DNA of 59,814 bases from assembly GCF_000717185.1 (NCBI RefSeq), contig NZ_JNYE01000037.1:1-59814 (forward strand), given 5' to 3'. The number at the start of each line of letters is the position of its first letter. The stretch's first letter is position 1. This stretch comes from Kitasatospora phosalacinea (GTDB lineage: Bacteria; Actinomycetota; Actinomycetes; Streptomycetales; Streptomycetaceae). The notes beneath the pieces are model-generated. The model saw only the letters and a program-made list of their open reading frames with translations, was not told the DNA's origin and made no database searches. Below, in pieces: positions 43,239 through 55,875 of the stretch. Position numbers and translations under genes: made by a program.

Positions 43239-44702
43239 ATGGCCCGCTTCTCGCTGCGGGTGCGCCTGCTGGTGCTCGCGCTGCTGCTGGTCACCACCGG
43301 CCTGGTGGTGAGCGACACCCTGGTGCTGGGCACCGTCCGCGGGCAGCTGGTGGACCGGGCCGACGAACAGCTCGACCGGTTCGCCGACCCGCTGTCGCAC
43401 CGCTCCCCGTCCAAGCAGAGCACCGCCTCGGTGTTCAGCAGCACCCAGACCCCCGGCCGCCGCACCGGCCAGGGCCTGCCCAGCGAGTACGTGGTGCGCT
43501 ACCTGGCCGAGGACGGCTCGGTGCTGTCGGTGGTCCGGCAGCCGCTGAGCGAGTCCGACCCGGCCCCGCAGCTGCCCGCGCTGGACCGCAAGGGCCTGAC
43601 CGAGCGGCTGGACGAGCCGTTCACCGCCTCGGGGCCGCGCTCCAGCGAGTGGCGCTCGATGGTGAAGTCGCTGCAGGGGGCCGCGGGCAGCGACCCCGCC
43701 GCGCCCCGGTACGTGCAGGTAGCGGTGCCGCTGGCGGACGTCCAGTCGACCATCTCGCACCTGCGCACCACCTTCCTGACCATCGGCGGCGCGGTGCTGG
43801 TCGGCATCGCGGGCCTGGGCGCGCTCGCGGTGCGGGCCGGGCTGCGGCCGCTGCGCCAGCTGGAGGCGGGCGCCCAGCGGATCGCCGACGGCGACCTGTC
43901 GTACCGGATGCCGGAGCTGCCCGCCCGCACCGAGGCGGGTCGGCTGTCCGCGGCGCTGAACGGCATGCTCACCCACATCGAGACGGCGTTCGCCGCCCGG
44001 GCCGCCTCCGAGCAGCGGATGCGCCGCTTCGTCGCGGACGCCTCGCACGAGCTGCGCACCCCGCTGGCCGGGATCCGCGGCTTCGCCGAACTGCACCGGA
44101 TGGGCGCGCTGCAGGACGTGGACCGGGCGATGGACCGGATCGAGTCCGAGGCGGTGCGCCTGGGCGCCCTGGTCGAGGACCTGCTGCTGCTGGCCCGCCT
44201 CGACGAGGAGCGCCCGCTCGACCTGGCCCCGATGGACCTGCGCACCCTGGCCGCCGACGCCCTGCACGACCTGACCGCGCTCGACCCGGGCCGCCCGGTC
44301 GCGCTGACCGGCCCGAACGGCGAGGGCGCCCCGCAGGCCGCCCCGGTGCTGGGCGACGAGGCCCGGCTGCGCCAGGTGGTGACCAACCTGGTCGGCAACG
44401 CGGTCAAGCACACCCCGTCCGGCACCGCGGTGCGGATCGGCGTGGGCCGGGCGGACGGCGGCTGCCTGCTGGAGGTCGCCGACCGGGGCCCCGGGCTGAC
44501 CGAGGACCAGGCCGCCCAGGTCTTCGAACGCTTCTACCGGGCGGACGCCTCCCGCAGCCGCCGGGCCGGCGAGAGCGGGGGATCGGGCCTGGGCCTGGCG
44601 ATCGCCAGCGCCCTGGTCTCGGCGCACGGCGGCGAGCTGACCCTGCGCACCGCCCCGGGCGACGGCGCGGCCTTCCGGCTCTCGCTGCCGCGCCAGTACT
44701 GA
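43239..44702 (+). CDS. Sensor histidine kinase (TrcS-like)
   Basis: A 487-aa membrane kinase with two membrane segments (VRLLVLALLLVTTGLVVSDT near the start; TFLTIGGAVLVGIAGLGALA near residue 185) around an extracellular sensor. A HAMP domain follows, then the dimerisation helix with H270 in VADASHELRTPLAG, and the ATPase domain with N-box NLVGNAVKHTP and G-boxes DRGPGL and GGSGLGLAI. It pairs with the response regulator just upstream. The signal is unknown, but an envelope-acting compound is likely given the exporter. Confidence 0.93.
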   Translation: MARFSLRVRLLVLALLLVTTGLVVSDTLVLGTVRGQLVDRADEQLDRFADPLSHRSPSKQSTASVFSSTQTPGRRTGQGLPSEYVVRYLAEDGSVLSVVRQPLSESDPAPQLPALDRKGLTERLDEPFTASGPRSSEWRSMVKSLQGAAGSDPAAPRYVQVAVPLADVQSTISHLRTTFLTIGGAVLVGIAGLGALAVRAGLRPLRQLEAGAQRIADGDLSYRMPELPARTEAGRLSAALNGMLTHIETAFAARAASEQRMRRFVADASHELRTPLAGIRGFAELHRMGALQDVDRAMDRIESEAVRLGALVEDLLLLARLDEERPLDLAPMDLRTLAADALHDLTALDPGRPVALTGPNGEGAPQAAPVLGDEARLRQVVTNLVGNAVKHTPSGTAVRIGVGRADGGCLLEVADRGPGLTEDQAAQVFERFYRADASRSRRAGESGGSGLGLAIASALVSAHGGELTLRTAPGDGAAFRLSLPRQY

Positions 44703-44857
44703 CGCCCCCTCAGGGCCTCCCGCGTCAAGCGCCGTTCGGTACACCGGGCCTGCCCGGGCGCTGCTTGTGGGCGGCCGGGGGGACGCCGGATCATCGGGGT
44801 GTTGCAGAACACCCACCCCCCGTGCCACCGCACTGATAAGCATCATGGATACTTCCC

Positions 44858-44881
44858 TTGTGAACGTGTTCACGTTCACAA
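44858..44881. promoter_or_regulatory. Rex-type operator upstream of cydA
   Basis: A 24-bp near-palindrome, TTGTGAACGTG followed by TTCACGTTCACAA, lies 90 bp before cydA. TTGTGAA...TTCACAA is the established site for Rex, the NADH/NAD+ sensing repressor of cydABCD in Streptomyces. The extra internal TTCAC allows two overlapping half-site pairings. Control of the operon by redox state is thus expected. Confidence 0.88.
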
Positions 44882-44970
44882 GCGGACAAGCTTGGGATGG
44901 TTCGGCGCGCTTGCGTGCTAGATCTGCCTTTCGTCCGGTATGTGGCACAACCCCTGTGAGAGAGGGCGCA

Positions 44971-46512
44971 GTGGACCTAGCAGTCGCTCACGAGACCATC
45001 TCGCGATGGCAGTTCGGCATCACCACCGTCTACCACTTCCTCTTCGTGCCCCTCACGATCAGCCTGGCCTCGATCGTGGCCGGCCTGCAGACCGCCTGGG
45101 TGCGCACGGGCAGGGAGAAGTACTTCCACGCCACCAAGTTCTGGGGCAAGCTCTTCCTGATCAACATCGCGATGGGCGTGGTCACCGGCATCGTCCAGGA
45201 GTTCCAGTTCGGCATGAACTGGTCCGACTACTCCCGCTTCGTCGGCGACGTGTTCGGCGCCCCGCTGGCGATGGAGGCGCTGATCGCCTTCTTCTTCGAG
45301 TCCACCTTCATCGGCCTGTGGATCTTCGGCTGGGACCGGCTCCCGAAGAAGGTCCACCTGGCCTGCATCTGGCTGGTCGCGATCGGCACCGCGCTCTCCG
45401 CGTACTTCATCCTGGCCGCCAACTCCTGGATGCAGCACCCGGTCGGCTACCGGATCGACCCGGCCACCGGGAAGGCCCAGCTCACCGACATCGTCCGGGT
45501 GCTGACCCAGAACACCACCGTCGTGCAGGTCTTCCACACCCTCACCGCCGCCTTCCTCACCGGCGCCGCCTTCGTGGTCGGCATCGCCAGCTACCACCTG
45601 TGGCGGGCCAAGCGGGGCAAGGAGACCGACCGGAGGAGGACCGCCGCGATGCGCACCTCGCTGCGGGTCGGGCTGGCCATCGCCGTGGTGGCCGGGCTGG
45701 GCACCGCGATCAGCGGCGACACCCTCGGCAAGGTGATGTTCGAGCAGCAGCCGATGAAGATGGCCGCCGCCGAGGCCCTGTGGGACACCCAGGCGCCCGC
45801 CCCGTTCTCGGTGTTCGCGATCGGCGACGTGTCCAAGGGCCACAACTCGGTCGAGCTGGAGATCCCCGGGATACTGTCCTTCCTCGCCCACAACGACTTC
45901 TCCTCCTCGGTGCCCGGCATCAACGACACCGCCGCCGCCGAGGCCGCGAAGTACGGCGGGCAGCCGGAGGACTACATCCCCAACATCTTCGTCACCTACT
46001 GGGGCTTCCGGCTGATGATCGGCTTCGGCATGACGTCCTTCGCCGCCGCGCTGATCGGCCTGTGGACCACCCGCCGGAAGTTCTGGCTGGCCCCCGAGCA
46101 CCGCACCGGCGAGGACGAGCCGCCGAAGCTGATGCTCACCAAGAAGCGCGAGATGAGCGTCTTCTTCACCCGGTGGAGCTGGCGGATCGGCATCCTCACC
46201 ATGGGCTTCCCGCTGGTCGCCAACAGCTTCGGCTGGATCTTCACCGAGATGGGCCGCCAGCCCTGGGTGGTGTTCGGCCTGATGCGCACCCGCGACGCGG
46301 TCTCCCCCAACGTCAGCGTCGGCACCCAGGTGGTCGGCCTGACCACGCTGACCGTGCTGTACGCGGTCCTCGCCGTCATCGAGGTCGGGCTGCTCGCCAA
46401 GTACGCCGCCGCCGGGCCGGACACCACCGAGCAGCCGCCCGCCAAGGACCCGACCCTGCGCGGACCCTCCGACGACGAGGACGCCGACCGGCCCCTCGCC
46501 TTCGCGTACTGA
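44971..46512 (+). CDS. cydA: Cytochrome bd ubiquinol/menaquinol oxidase subunit I
   Basis: A 513-aa membrane subunit with nine expected helices that carries haems b558, b595 and d and the quinol site. The conserved N-terminal His is H22 in ITTVYHFLFVPLTISLA. The haem/quinol region is GDTLGKVMFEQQPMKMAAAE, and the GRQPW motif is in TEMGRQPWVVFGLMRT. The GTG at 44971 follows GAGAGAGGG; ATGs further upstream lack the motif-linked spacing. It allows respiration at low oxygen and is behind the Rex site. It forms an operon with cydB and cydCD. Confidence 0.97.
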   Translation: MDLAVAHETISRWQFGITTVYHFLFVPLTISLASIVAGLQTAWVRTGREKYFHATKFWGKLFLINIAMGVVTGIVQEFQFGMNWSDYSRFVGDVFGAPLAMEALIAFFFESTFIGLWIFGWDRLPKKVHLACIWLVAIGTALSAYFILAANSWMQHPVGYRIDPATGKAQLTDIVRVLTQNTTVVQVFHTLTAAFLTGAAFVVGIASYHLWRAKRGKETDRRRTAAMRTSLRVGLAIAVVAGLGTAISGDTLGKVMFEQQPMKMAAAEALWDTQAPAPFSVFAIGDVSKGHNSVELEIPGILSFLAHNDFSSSVPGINDTAAAEAAKYGGQPEDYIPNIFVTYWGFRLMIGFGMTSFAAALIGLWTTRRKFWLAPEHRTGEDEPPKLMLTKKREMSVFFTRWSWRIGILTMGFPLVANSFGWIFTEMGRQPWVVFGLMRTRDAVSPNVSVGTQVVGLTTLTVLYAVLAVIEVGLLAKYAAAGPDTTEQPPAKDPTLRGPSDDEDADRPLAFAY

Positions 46513-46523
46513 GGACGGATCAC

Positions 46524-47531
46524 ATGCACCTGCACGACCTCTGGTTCGTCCTGATCGCCGTCCTGTGGATCGGCTACTTCTTCCTGGAGGGCTTCGACTT
46601 CGGCATCGGGATCCTCACCCGCACCCTGGCCCGGGACACCGCCGAACGCCGCGTCCTGATCAACACCATCGGCCCGGTCTGGGACGGCAACGAGGTGTGG
46701 CTGCTCACCGCGGGCGGCGCCACCTTCGCCGCCTTCCCCGACTGGTACGCCACCCTGTTCAGCGGCTTCTTCGTCCCGCTGCTGCTGATCCTGGTCTGCC
46801 TGATCGTCCGCGGCGTCTCCTTCGAGTACCGGCACCAGCGCAGCGGCGAGCGCTGGCAGCGCAACTGGGAGCTGGCGATCTTCTGGACCTCGCTGCTGCC
46901 CGCCTTCCTGTGGGGCGTCGCCTTCGGCAACATCGTGCACGGCGTCGACATCGACGCCGACAAGAACTACGTCGGCACCCTCTGGGACCTGCTCAACCCG
47001 TACGCGCTGCTCGGCGGACTCACCACCCTGGTGCTGTTCACCTTCCACGGCGCCGTGTTCGCCTCGCTCAAGACCACCGGCGAGATCCGGGTCCGGGCCC
47101 GCGCCCAGGCCACCGCGCTCGGCCTGGCCACCGCCGTGCTCGCCCTGGTCTTCCTGGTCTGGACGCAGGCGCACTCCGGCAACGGCTGGAGCCTGGCCGC
47201 GCTGGTCGTCGCCGTCCTCGCCCTGGTCGGCGCGCTCGGCGCCAACCGGCTGGCCCGCGAGGGCTGGGCGTTCGCGCTCAGCGGCCTGACCGTCGTGGCC
47301 GCCGTCGGGATGCTCTTCCTGTCGCTGTTCCCCGACGTGATGCCCTCCACCCTGGACCCCGACTGGTCGCTGACCGTCACCAACTCGGCCTCCTCGCCCT
47401 ACACGCTCAAGGTGATGACGGTCGTCGCGCTGGTCTTCACCCCGCTCGTGCTGCTCTACCAGGGCTGGACGTACTGGGTCTTCCGCCGCCGGATCGGCGT
47501 CCAGCACCTCCCCGCCGCCGCCCACCACTGA
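46524..47531 (+). CDS. cydB: Cytochrome bd oxidase subunit II
   Basis: A 335-aa polytopic subunit that pairs with CydA. Family motifs are FLEGFDFGIGILTRTLARDT near the start, TIGPVWDGNEVWLLTAGGAT with the conserved WDGNE, and FKxxY-like FEYRHQR in the next loop. It starts 11 bp after cydA and runs to a His-rich C-terminus (LPAAAHH). It is the second gene of the Rex-controlled operon. Confidence 0.97.
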   Translation: MHLHDLWFVLIAVLWIGYFFLEGFDFGIGILTRTLARDTAERRVLINTIGPVWDGNEVWLLTAGGATFAAFPDWYATLFSGFFVPLLLILVCLIVRGVSFEYRHQRSGERWQRNWELAIFWTSLLPAFLWGVAFGNIVHGVDIDADKNYVGTLWDLLNPYALLGGLTTLVLFTFHGAVFASLKTTGEIRVRARAQATALGLATAVLALVFLVWTQAHSGNGWSLAALVVAVLALVGALGANRLAREGWAFALSGLTVVAAVGMLFLSLFPDVMPSTLDPDWSLTVTNSASSPYTLKVMTVVALVFTPLVLLYQGWTYWVFRRRIGVQHLPAAAHH

Positions 47532-47547
47532 CGCAGGAGCCGACACC

Positions 47548-51027
<3,480 letters not shown>

Positions 51028-51091
51028 GGACGGGCGGCGGCGGGCGGCGGTCTGAGGACGGGTGTCGCCGCCCCCCGGAAAGGGGCAAACC

Positions 51092-52906
51092 ATGACAGAA
51101 GTGCACACTGGTGACATGCAGACGCCGGAGGAGCCGGTCGCCACGGGCGGCCGGCCGCGCATCCCCGAGATCTCCTCGCTCGGGCTCGACACCCTGGTCA
51201 CCGAGGTCTCCGAGCGGCTGCAGTCGGCCGCCGCGGTGACCGACCGGATGCAGCGGCTGCTGGAGGCGGTGGTCTCGGTCGGCGCGGGCCTGGACCCGCA
51301 CGCCACGCTGCAGCGGATCGCGGCGGGCGCGGCCGAGCTGGTGGACGCCAAGTACGCGGCGATGGGCGTGGTGAACCCGCACGGCAGCGGCCTGTCGGAC
51401 TTCATCCACATCGGCATCGACAACGCGACGGCCGCCGAGATCGGCCACCTGCCGACCGGCCGGGGCATCCTGGGCGCGCTGATCGACGACCCGCGGCCGC
51501 TGCGGCTGACCGACCTGTCCACCGACCCGCGCTCGGTCGGCTTCCCGGCGCACCACCCGCCGATGGTGTCCTTCCTGGGGGTGCCGATCCGGGTCCGCGG
51601 CGAGGTGTTCGGCAACCTGTACCTGACCGAGAAGAAGGGCGGCGGCTCGTTCACGCCCGAGGACGAGCAGGTGGTGCTGGCGCTCGGCGCGGCCGCGGGC
51701 GTGGCGATCGAGAACTCCCGGCTGTACGAGCAGGGCCGCCGCCGCGAGCGCTGGATCACCGGCGCGGCCGCGGTCACCACCTCGCTGCTGTCCACCGACG
51801 AGGCGCAGGTCGCGCTGACCGTCGCCGCCGAGCAGGTCCGCGAACTCGCCGGGGGCGCCCTGGGGATGATCCTGCTCCCGGCCGGGGAGGACCGGATGCG
51901 GGTGGCGCACGCCTCCGGCGAGCAGGCCGACCACCTGACCGGCGAACTGCTCCCGGAGGGCGGCTTCGCCCCCCGGCTGCTGGCCGGGGAGGCGCTCTAC
52001 CTGGACGACCTGGCGACCGCGCCGGAGACCGCCTCCGGCGCCCAGTTCGACCGGCTGGCCCGGCGGTTCGGCCCGGCGATGGCGGTGCCGATGGTCTCCG
52101 CGGGCCGGGTGCTGGGCGCGCTGTGCGTGTGGCGCGAGGCCGGGACGGTGCCGTTCAGCGACACCGAGCGGCAGCTCTCCCAGACCTTCGCCTCGCAGGC
52201 GGCGCTGGCCCTGCGGCTGGCCGAGTACCAGCGCAACCAGCAGCGCCTGGCGGTGTTCCAGGACCGCGACCGGATCGCCCGCGACCTGCACGACCTGGTC
52301 ATCCAGCGGCTGTTCGCGACCGGCATGATGCTGGAGTCGGCGGCCCGCCGGGCCGTCGTCCCCGAGGTGCAGGAGCGGATCGGCCAGGCCGTGGACGAGC
52401 TGGACGCCACCATCCAGGAGGTCCGCACCACCATCTACGCGCTCCAGCACGGCGACACCGACGACCAGCCCGACACCCTGCGCACCCGGGTGCTGCGCGA
52501 GGGCAGCCAGGCCGCGGCGGCGCTCGGCTTCAGGCCCACCGTCACCTTCACCGGCCCGGTGGAGAGCCTGGTGGGGGAGCGGACCTCCCGCCAACTGCTG
52601 GCGGCGCTGCGCGAGATGCTCTCCAACACGGCCCGGCACGCGCGCGCCTCCCGGGTCGCCGTCGAGCTCGACGCCACCGTCCACCTCGGCGAGGACGGCC
52701 GCCCGCTCTCCCCCGCCCCGACCCGCACCGGCCCGCCCGGCGTCCTGCTCACCGTCACCGACGACGGCGTCGGCATCCCCGAGGGCGGCCGCCGCTCCGG
52801 CCTGCGCAACCTCACCCGCCGCGCCGAGGCCCTCGGCGGCGACGCCTGGCACGAGACCGGCCCGCACGGCAAGGGCACCCGGGTCCGCTGGACCGCCCGC
52901 CTCTGA
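51092..52906 (+). CDS. GAF-domain sensor histidine kinase (DevS/DosS-like)
   Basis: A 604-aa cytosolic kinase. Two GAF domains cover about residues 55-215 (LQRIAAGAAELVDAKYAAMG) and 235-385. The dimerisation region has H400 in RDRIARDLHDLVIQRLFATG, the HisKA_3 form found in DevS/DosS and NarX-type kinases. The ATPase domain has ALREMLSNTARHARAS and DDGVGIPEGGRRSGLRNL. GAF-A of DosS binds haem and senses oxygen, so position beside cytochrome bd is fitting, but haem ligation here is not proved. No response regulator gene is adjacent. Confidence 0.93.
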   Translation: MTEVHTGDMQTPEEPVATGGRPRIPEISSLGLDTLVTEVSERLQSAAAVTDRMQRLLEAVVSVGAGLDPHATLQRIAAGAAELVDAKYAAMGVVNPHGSGLSDFIHIGIDNATAAEIGHLPTGRGILGALIDDPRPLRLTDLSTDPRSVGFPAHHPPMVSFLGVPIRVRGEVFGNLYLTEKKGGGSFTPEDEQVVLALGAAAGVAIENSRLYEQGRRRERWITGAAAVTTSLLSTDEAQVALTVAAEQVRELAGGALGMILLPAGEDRMRVAHASGEQADHLTGELLPEGGFAPRLLAGEALYLDDLATAPETASGAQFDRLARRFGPAMAVPMVSAGRVLGALCVWREAGTVPFSDTERQLSQTFASQAALALRLAEYQRNQQRLAVFQDRDRIARDLHDLVIQRLFATGMMLESAARRAVVPEVQERIGQAVDELDATIQEVRTTIYALQHGDTDDQPDTLRTRVLREGSQAAAALGFRPTVTFTGPVESLVGERTSRQLLAALREMLSNTARHARASRVAVELDATVHLGEDGRPLSPAPTRTGPPGVLLTVTDDGVGIPEGGRRSGLRNLTRRAEALGGDAWHETGPHGKGTRVRWTARL

Positions 52907-52920
52907 CGACGGCGGGCCGG

Positions 52921-52966
52921 CCGTCCCGGCGGCTCCGACCGTCCCGGCGGCTCCGACCGTCCCGGC
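52921..52966. repeat. Tandem 18-bp repeat in the gap before the DUF72 gene
   Basis: CCGTCCCGGCGGCTCCGA occurs twice in tandem with a third partial copy. It fills most of the 96-bp gap after the sensor kinase and has no clear coding or promoter content. Confidence 0.8.
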
Positions 52967-53002
52967 CGTTACGCCGGGCCGGGACGGGGCAGGCGCGGTC
53001 GC

Positions 53003-53923
53003 ATGGGAGAGATCAGGGTCGGCGCCTGCTCCTGGACGGACCGGGAACTGCTGGCGAGCGGCTGGTACCCGGCGGGCCACCGGGACGCCGAGGGCAGGCT
53101 GCGCCACTACGCGACGAGGTTCCCGGTCGTCGAGGTCGACGCCACGTACTACGCGCTGCCCAGCACCCGCAACAGCACCCGGTGGGTCGAGCGCACCCCC
53201 GCGGGCTTCCGCTTCGACGTGAAGGCGTTCTCGCTGCTCACCGGCCACCCCACCCGGTCCGCCGCGCTGCCCGCCGACCTGCGGACGGTGCGCAGGGACG
53301 ACCCGGGGCTGCTGGACGAGGTGTGGGCCCGGTTCGGCGGCGCCCTGGAGCCGCTGCGCGCGGCCGGGCGCCTGGGCGCCCTGCTGTTCCAGTTCCCGCC
53401 GCGGCTGACCCCGGGCGCCCCGGCCCGGGCGCTGCTGCGGGCCTGCCGGGAGCGCACCGCGGGCTGGCCGCTGGCGGTGGAGTTCCGCCACCCCGACTGG
53501 TGGCGGCCCGAGCTCGCCGCCGACACCCGCGCCCTGCTGGCCGAGCTGGACGCGGCCGCGGTGGCCGTGGACACCGCCCAGGGCCTGCCCACCTCGATGC
53601 CGCCGGTCGCCCCGGTCACCTCCCCGGACCTCGCGGTGGTCCGCTTCCACGGCCGCAGCCCGGCCTGGGGCACCGGCTCGAAGGAGGACCGCTTCCGCCA
53701 CGACTACGCGCCGGAGGAACTCGCCCCCTGGCTGCCGCGCGTGCGCGCGATGGCCGACCGGGCCCGGGAGGTGCACGTCCTGTTCAACAACTGCTGCGCG
53801 GACGCCGCCGTGCGGGCCGCCGGGACGATGACCGGCCTGCTCGGCCTGGACCCGCCCCGGGGGCCGGAGCCGCCCCGAGGGCCTGAGCCGCCCCAGGAGC
53901 TGGAGCTGGACCTGGGCCTGTGA
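53003..53923 (+). CDS. DUF72 domain-containing protein (YecE-like)
   Basis: A 306-aa TIM-barrel-like protein. Signature blocks are IRVGACSWTDRELLASGWYP at the start, VVEVDATYYALPSTRNSTRW and FRFDVKAFSLLTGHP, then LAVEFRHPDWW and VHVLFNNCCADAA. The biochemical activity of this widespread family is not known to me. The C-terminus carries a Pro/Glu repeat (PPRGPEPPRGPEPPQELEL) beyond the domain. It is convergent with the HAD gene, with 56 bp between stops. Confidence 0.9.
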   Translation: MGEIRVGACSWTDRELLASGWYPAGHRDAEGRLRHYATRFPVVEVDATYYALPSTRNSTRWVERTPAGFRFDVKAFSLLTGHPTRSAALPADLRTVRRDDPGLLDEVWARFGGALEPLRAAGRLGALLFQFPPRLTPGAPARALLRACRERTAGWPLAVEFRHPDWWRPELAADTRALLAELDAAAVAVDTAQGLPTSMPPVAPVTSPDLAVVRFHGRSPAWGTGSKEDRFRHDYAPEELAPWLPRVRAMADRAREVHVLFNNCCADAAVRAAGTMTGLLGLDPPRGPEPPRGPEPPQELELDLGL

Positions 53924-53979
53924 GCGCGGCCGGGCGGCCGGGCGGCCGGGCGGCAGAGCCGTCAGGGCCGTCAGGGCCG

Positions 53980-54792
53980 TCAGAGCAGGGTCTCGATGAC
54001 GGCGGCGACGCCGTCCTGCTCGTTGCTGACGGTGTGCTGCCCGACCGCGGCGAGCACCAGCGGGTGGGCGTTGGCGACGGCGTAGGACTGCCCGGCCCAG
54101 GCGAGCATCTCCAGGTCGTTGGGCATGTCGCCGAAGGCCACCACCTCGGCGGCGTCGATGCCCTGCTGGGCGCACCAGCGGGCCAGGCTGCTGGCCTTGG
54201 TGACACCGGGGGCGCTGATCTCCACCAGCGGGATCGGGCTGGAGCGGGTCACCTCGGCGAGCGGGCCGACGGCGGCCCGGGCCCGGTCCAGGAACGCGTC
54301 GGGGGAGAGGTCGGGGTGCTTGCCCAGGATCTTGAACAGGCCGTCGACCTGCCCGGCGGCGAGCAGGTCCGCGGCGGTGCCGACCGGGTGCTCCTTGTCG
54401 GACTCCCACATCACCACGTTGTACTCCGGCTCCCGGGCGAAGCCGCCGGGGAACTCGAACGCGAAGGCGGTGCCCGGCAGTTCGGCCCGTAGCCGGTCCA
54501 CCACGGTGAGCGTCCCGGCCGGGTCGAGCGGGTAGGTCTCCAACAGCTCGCCGCGCCGGACGTCGACCACCGCACCGCCGTTGGAGCAGATCGCCACGCC
54601 GTGCCCGCCGATGTGCGGCCCCAGGTGCCGCATCCAGCGCGGCGGCCGCCCGGTCACGAACACCACCTGCACCCCGGCGGCCTCGGCGGCGGCCAGCGCG
54701 GCGGCCGTCCGGGCGGTCACCGTGCCGCCGGAGCACAGCAGGGTGCCGTCGAGGTCGGTGGCGATCAGGCGGGGGCGCGGGGAGGCGGTCAT
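53980..54792 (-). CDS. Cof-type HAD-IIB family phosphatase
   Basis: A 270-aa sugar-phosphate phosphatase of the haloacid dehalogenase fold. Motif I is the nucleophile region LIATDLDGTLLCSGG, motif II is VVFVTGRPP, and motif IV is VVAFGDMPNDLEMLAWAG after a conserved Lys in PGVTKASSLARW. The cap domain is the C2b type at about residues 85-190. The ATG at 54792 is selected over 54810 because the first strand starts ten residues later. The substrate is unknown. Confidence 0.92.
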   Translation of the reverse strand: MTASPRPRLIATDLDGTLLCSGGTVTARTAAALAAAEAAGVQVVFVTGRPPRWMRHLGPHIGGHGVAICSNGGAVVDVRRGELLETYPLDPAGTLTVVDRLRAELPGTAFAFEFPGGFAREPEYNVVMWESDKEHPVGTAADLLAAGQVDGLFKILGKHPDLSPDAFLDRARAAVGPLAEVTRSSPIPLVEISAPGVTKASSLARWCAQQGIDAAEVVAFGDMPNDLEMLAWAGQSYAVANAHPLVLAAVGQHTVSNEQDGVAAVIETLL

Positions 54793-54862
54793 CCGTCCAT
54801 CTTCGCGCACTCGCCCCGGAACCGGACCCGCCCGGCGCGGGCGGGCCCGGTCCCCGGACGGG

Positions 54863-55777
54863 TTAGGCCGCGACGTCCAGGGTGAGGGCCGCGGTGTGCA
54901 GCGTGCCGCCGGTCCGGAACTGCAGGAACAGCCGCCAGTCGCCCGGCTTCGGCAGCTCGGCGTGGAAGGCCAGCTCCGGTCCGCCGCCCTCGCCCTCGAC
55001 GGCCGCCGCCTCCGGGTGCAGGTGCGCGAACGCCAGGTCGCCCGCGTGGAAGGCGGTCAGGTGCGCGTACGTCCCCAGGTACGGCTGCAGGTCGGTGACC
55101 GGCTGCCCGTCCTTGCTGACGGTGACGGTCAGCTCCCCGGCCGCCCCGGCCCGCGGGGTGCCCGCCACGGTCACCGCGTAGCCGTCCGCGGTGGTGCCGG
55201 TGGCCGCGGGCGGCAGCGGCACCGGGGTGGCCGCGCCGGGCACCGTCGCGGCCCGGCTGAGCACCAGGCCGGTACCCGCCCCGCTGCCCGCACCCGGGAC
55301 GAACGAGGCGTACAGCCGCCAGTCGCCGGGCGCCGGGTCGGCCAGCGGGGCCGTCCAGGTGCCGTCCGCGGCCCGCACCGGGTGCAGGTGCTGGAAGCCG
55401 GACAGGTCGGAGCGGATCGCGTAGAAGTGCATCTCCTCGGTCTGCTCGGGCCGGTACGAGGTGAGCACCCCGCCGTCCGGGCCGGTCACGGTGAACCGGT
55501 ACTCGTTGCCGGACAGCGCGCCGTCCAGCCGGTAGCCGCCCCGCTCGGCGGCCAGGCCGTCGGCGGCGTCGCCGTCCGTGCCGTCCGGGCCGTGGCTCGT
55601 CCCCGCCATGTCGTGGCCGCCGGGGGAGGCGGTGGCGGCGGGGGAGGCGGCGTGGTCCATGCCGCCCATGCCGTCCTTGCCGTCCATGTCGCTGCCGCAG
55701 GCGGCCAGGACGAGGGAGAGCGTGGCGGCCGCGGCGGCGAGCAGGGCGCGGCGGCGGGTGGTGGTGGTACGGGTCAT
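54863..55777 (-). CDS. Met/His-rich lipoprotein, probably copper-related
   Basis: A 304-aa exported lipoprotein. The signal peptide ends in the lipobox LVLAAC (Cys at about residue 27). The mature start is rich in Met, Asp and His (GSDMDGKDGMGGMDHAAS, then GHDMAGTSHG), a pattern common in extracellular copper-binding proteins. Two similar beta domains follow, each with a His-containing motif: SGFQHLHPV and LAFAHLHPE, and paired PGDWRLYASF and PGDWRLFLQF. It stands 98 bp behind a small DUF6153-like gene with a CsoR-like operator. Copper binding is inferred from composition and context. Confidence 0.75.
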   Translation of the reverse strand: MTRTTTTRRRALLAAAAATLSLVLAACGSDMDGKDGMGGMDHAASPAATASPGGHDMAGTSHGPDGTDGDAADGLAAERGGYRLDGALSGNEYRFTVTGPDGGVLTSYRPEQTEEMHFYAIRSDLSGFQHLHPVRAADGTWTAPLADPAPGDWRLYASFVPGAGSGAGTGLVLSRAATVPGAATPVPLPPAATGTTADGYAVTVAGTPRAGAAGELTVTVSKDGQPVTDLQPYLGTYAHLTAFHAGDLAFAHLHPEAAAVEGEGGGPELAFHAELPKPGDWRLFLQFRTGGTLHTAALTLDVAA

Positions 55778-55875
55778 CGGGAGGTCGCTCCAGGGTGCGC
55801 GCGCAGGTGCGCGGTCGCGGACAGGACGCGGCGCCCGGCCGGTCGCACAACTGCGGACCGGACCGGGTGGCGTCC

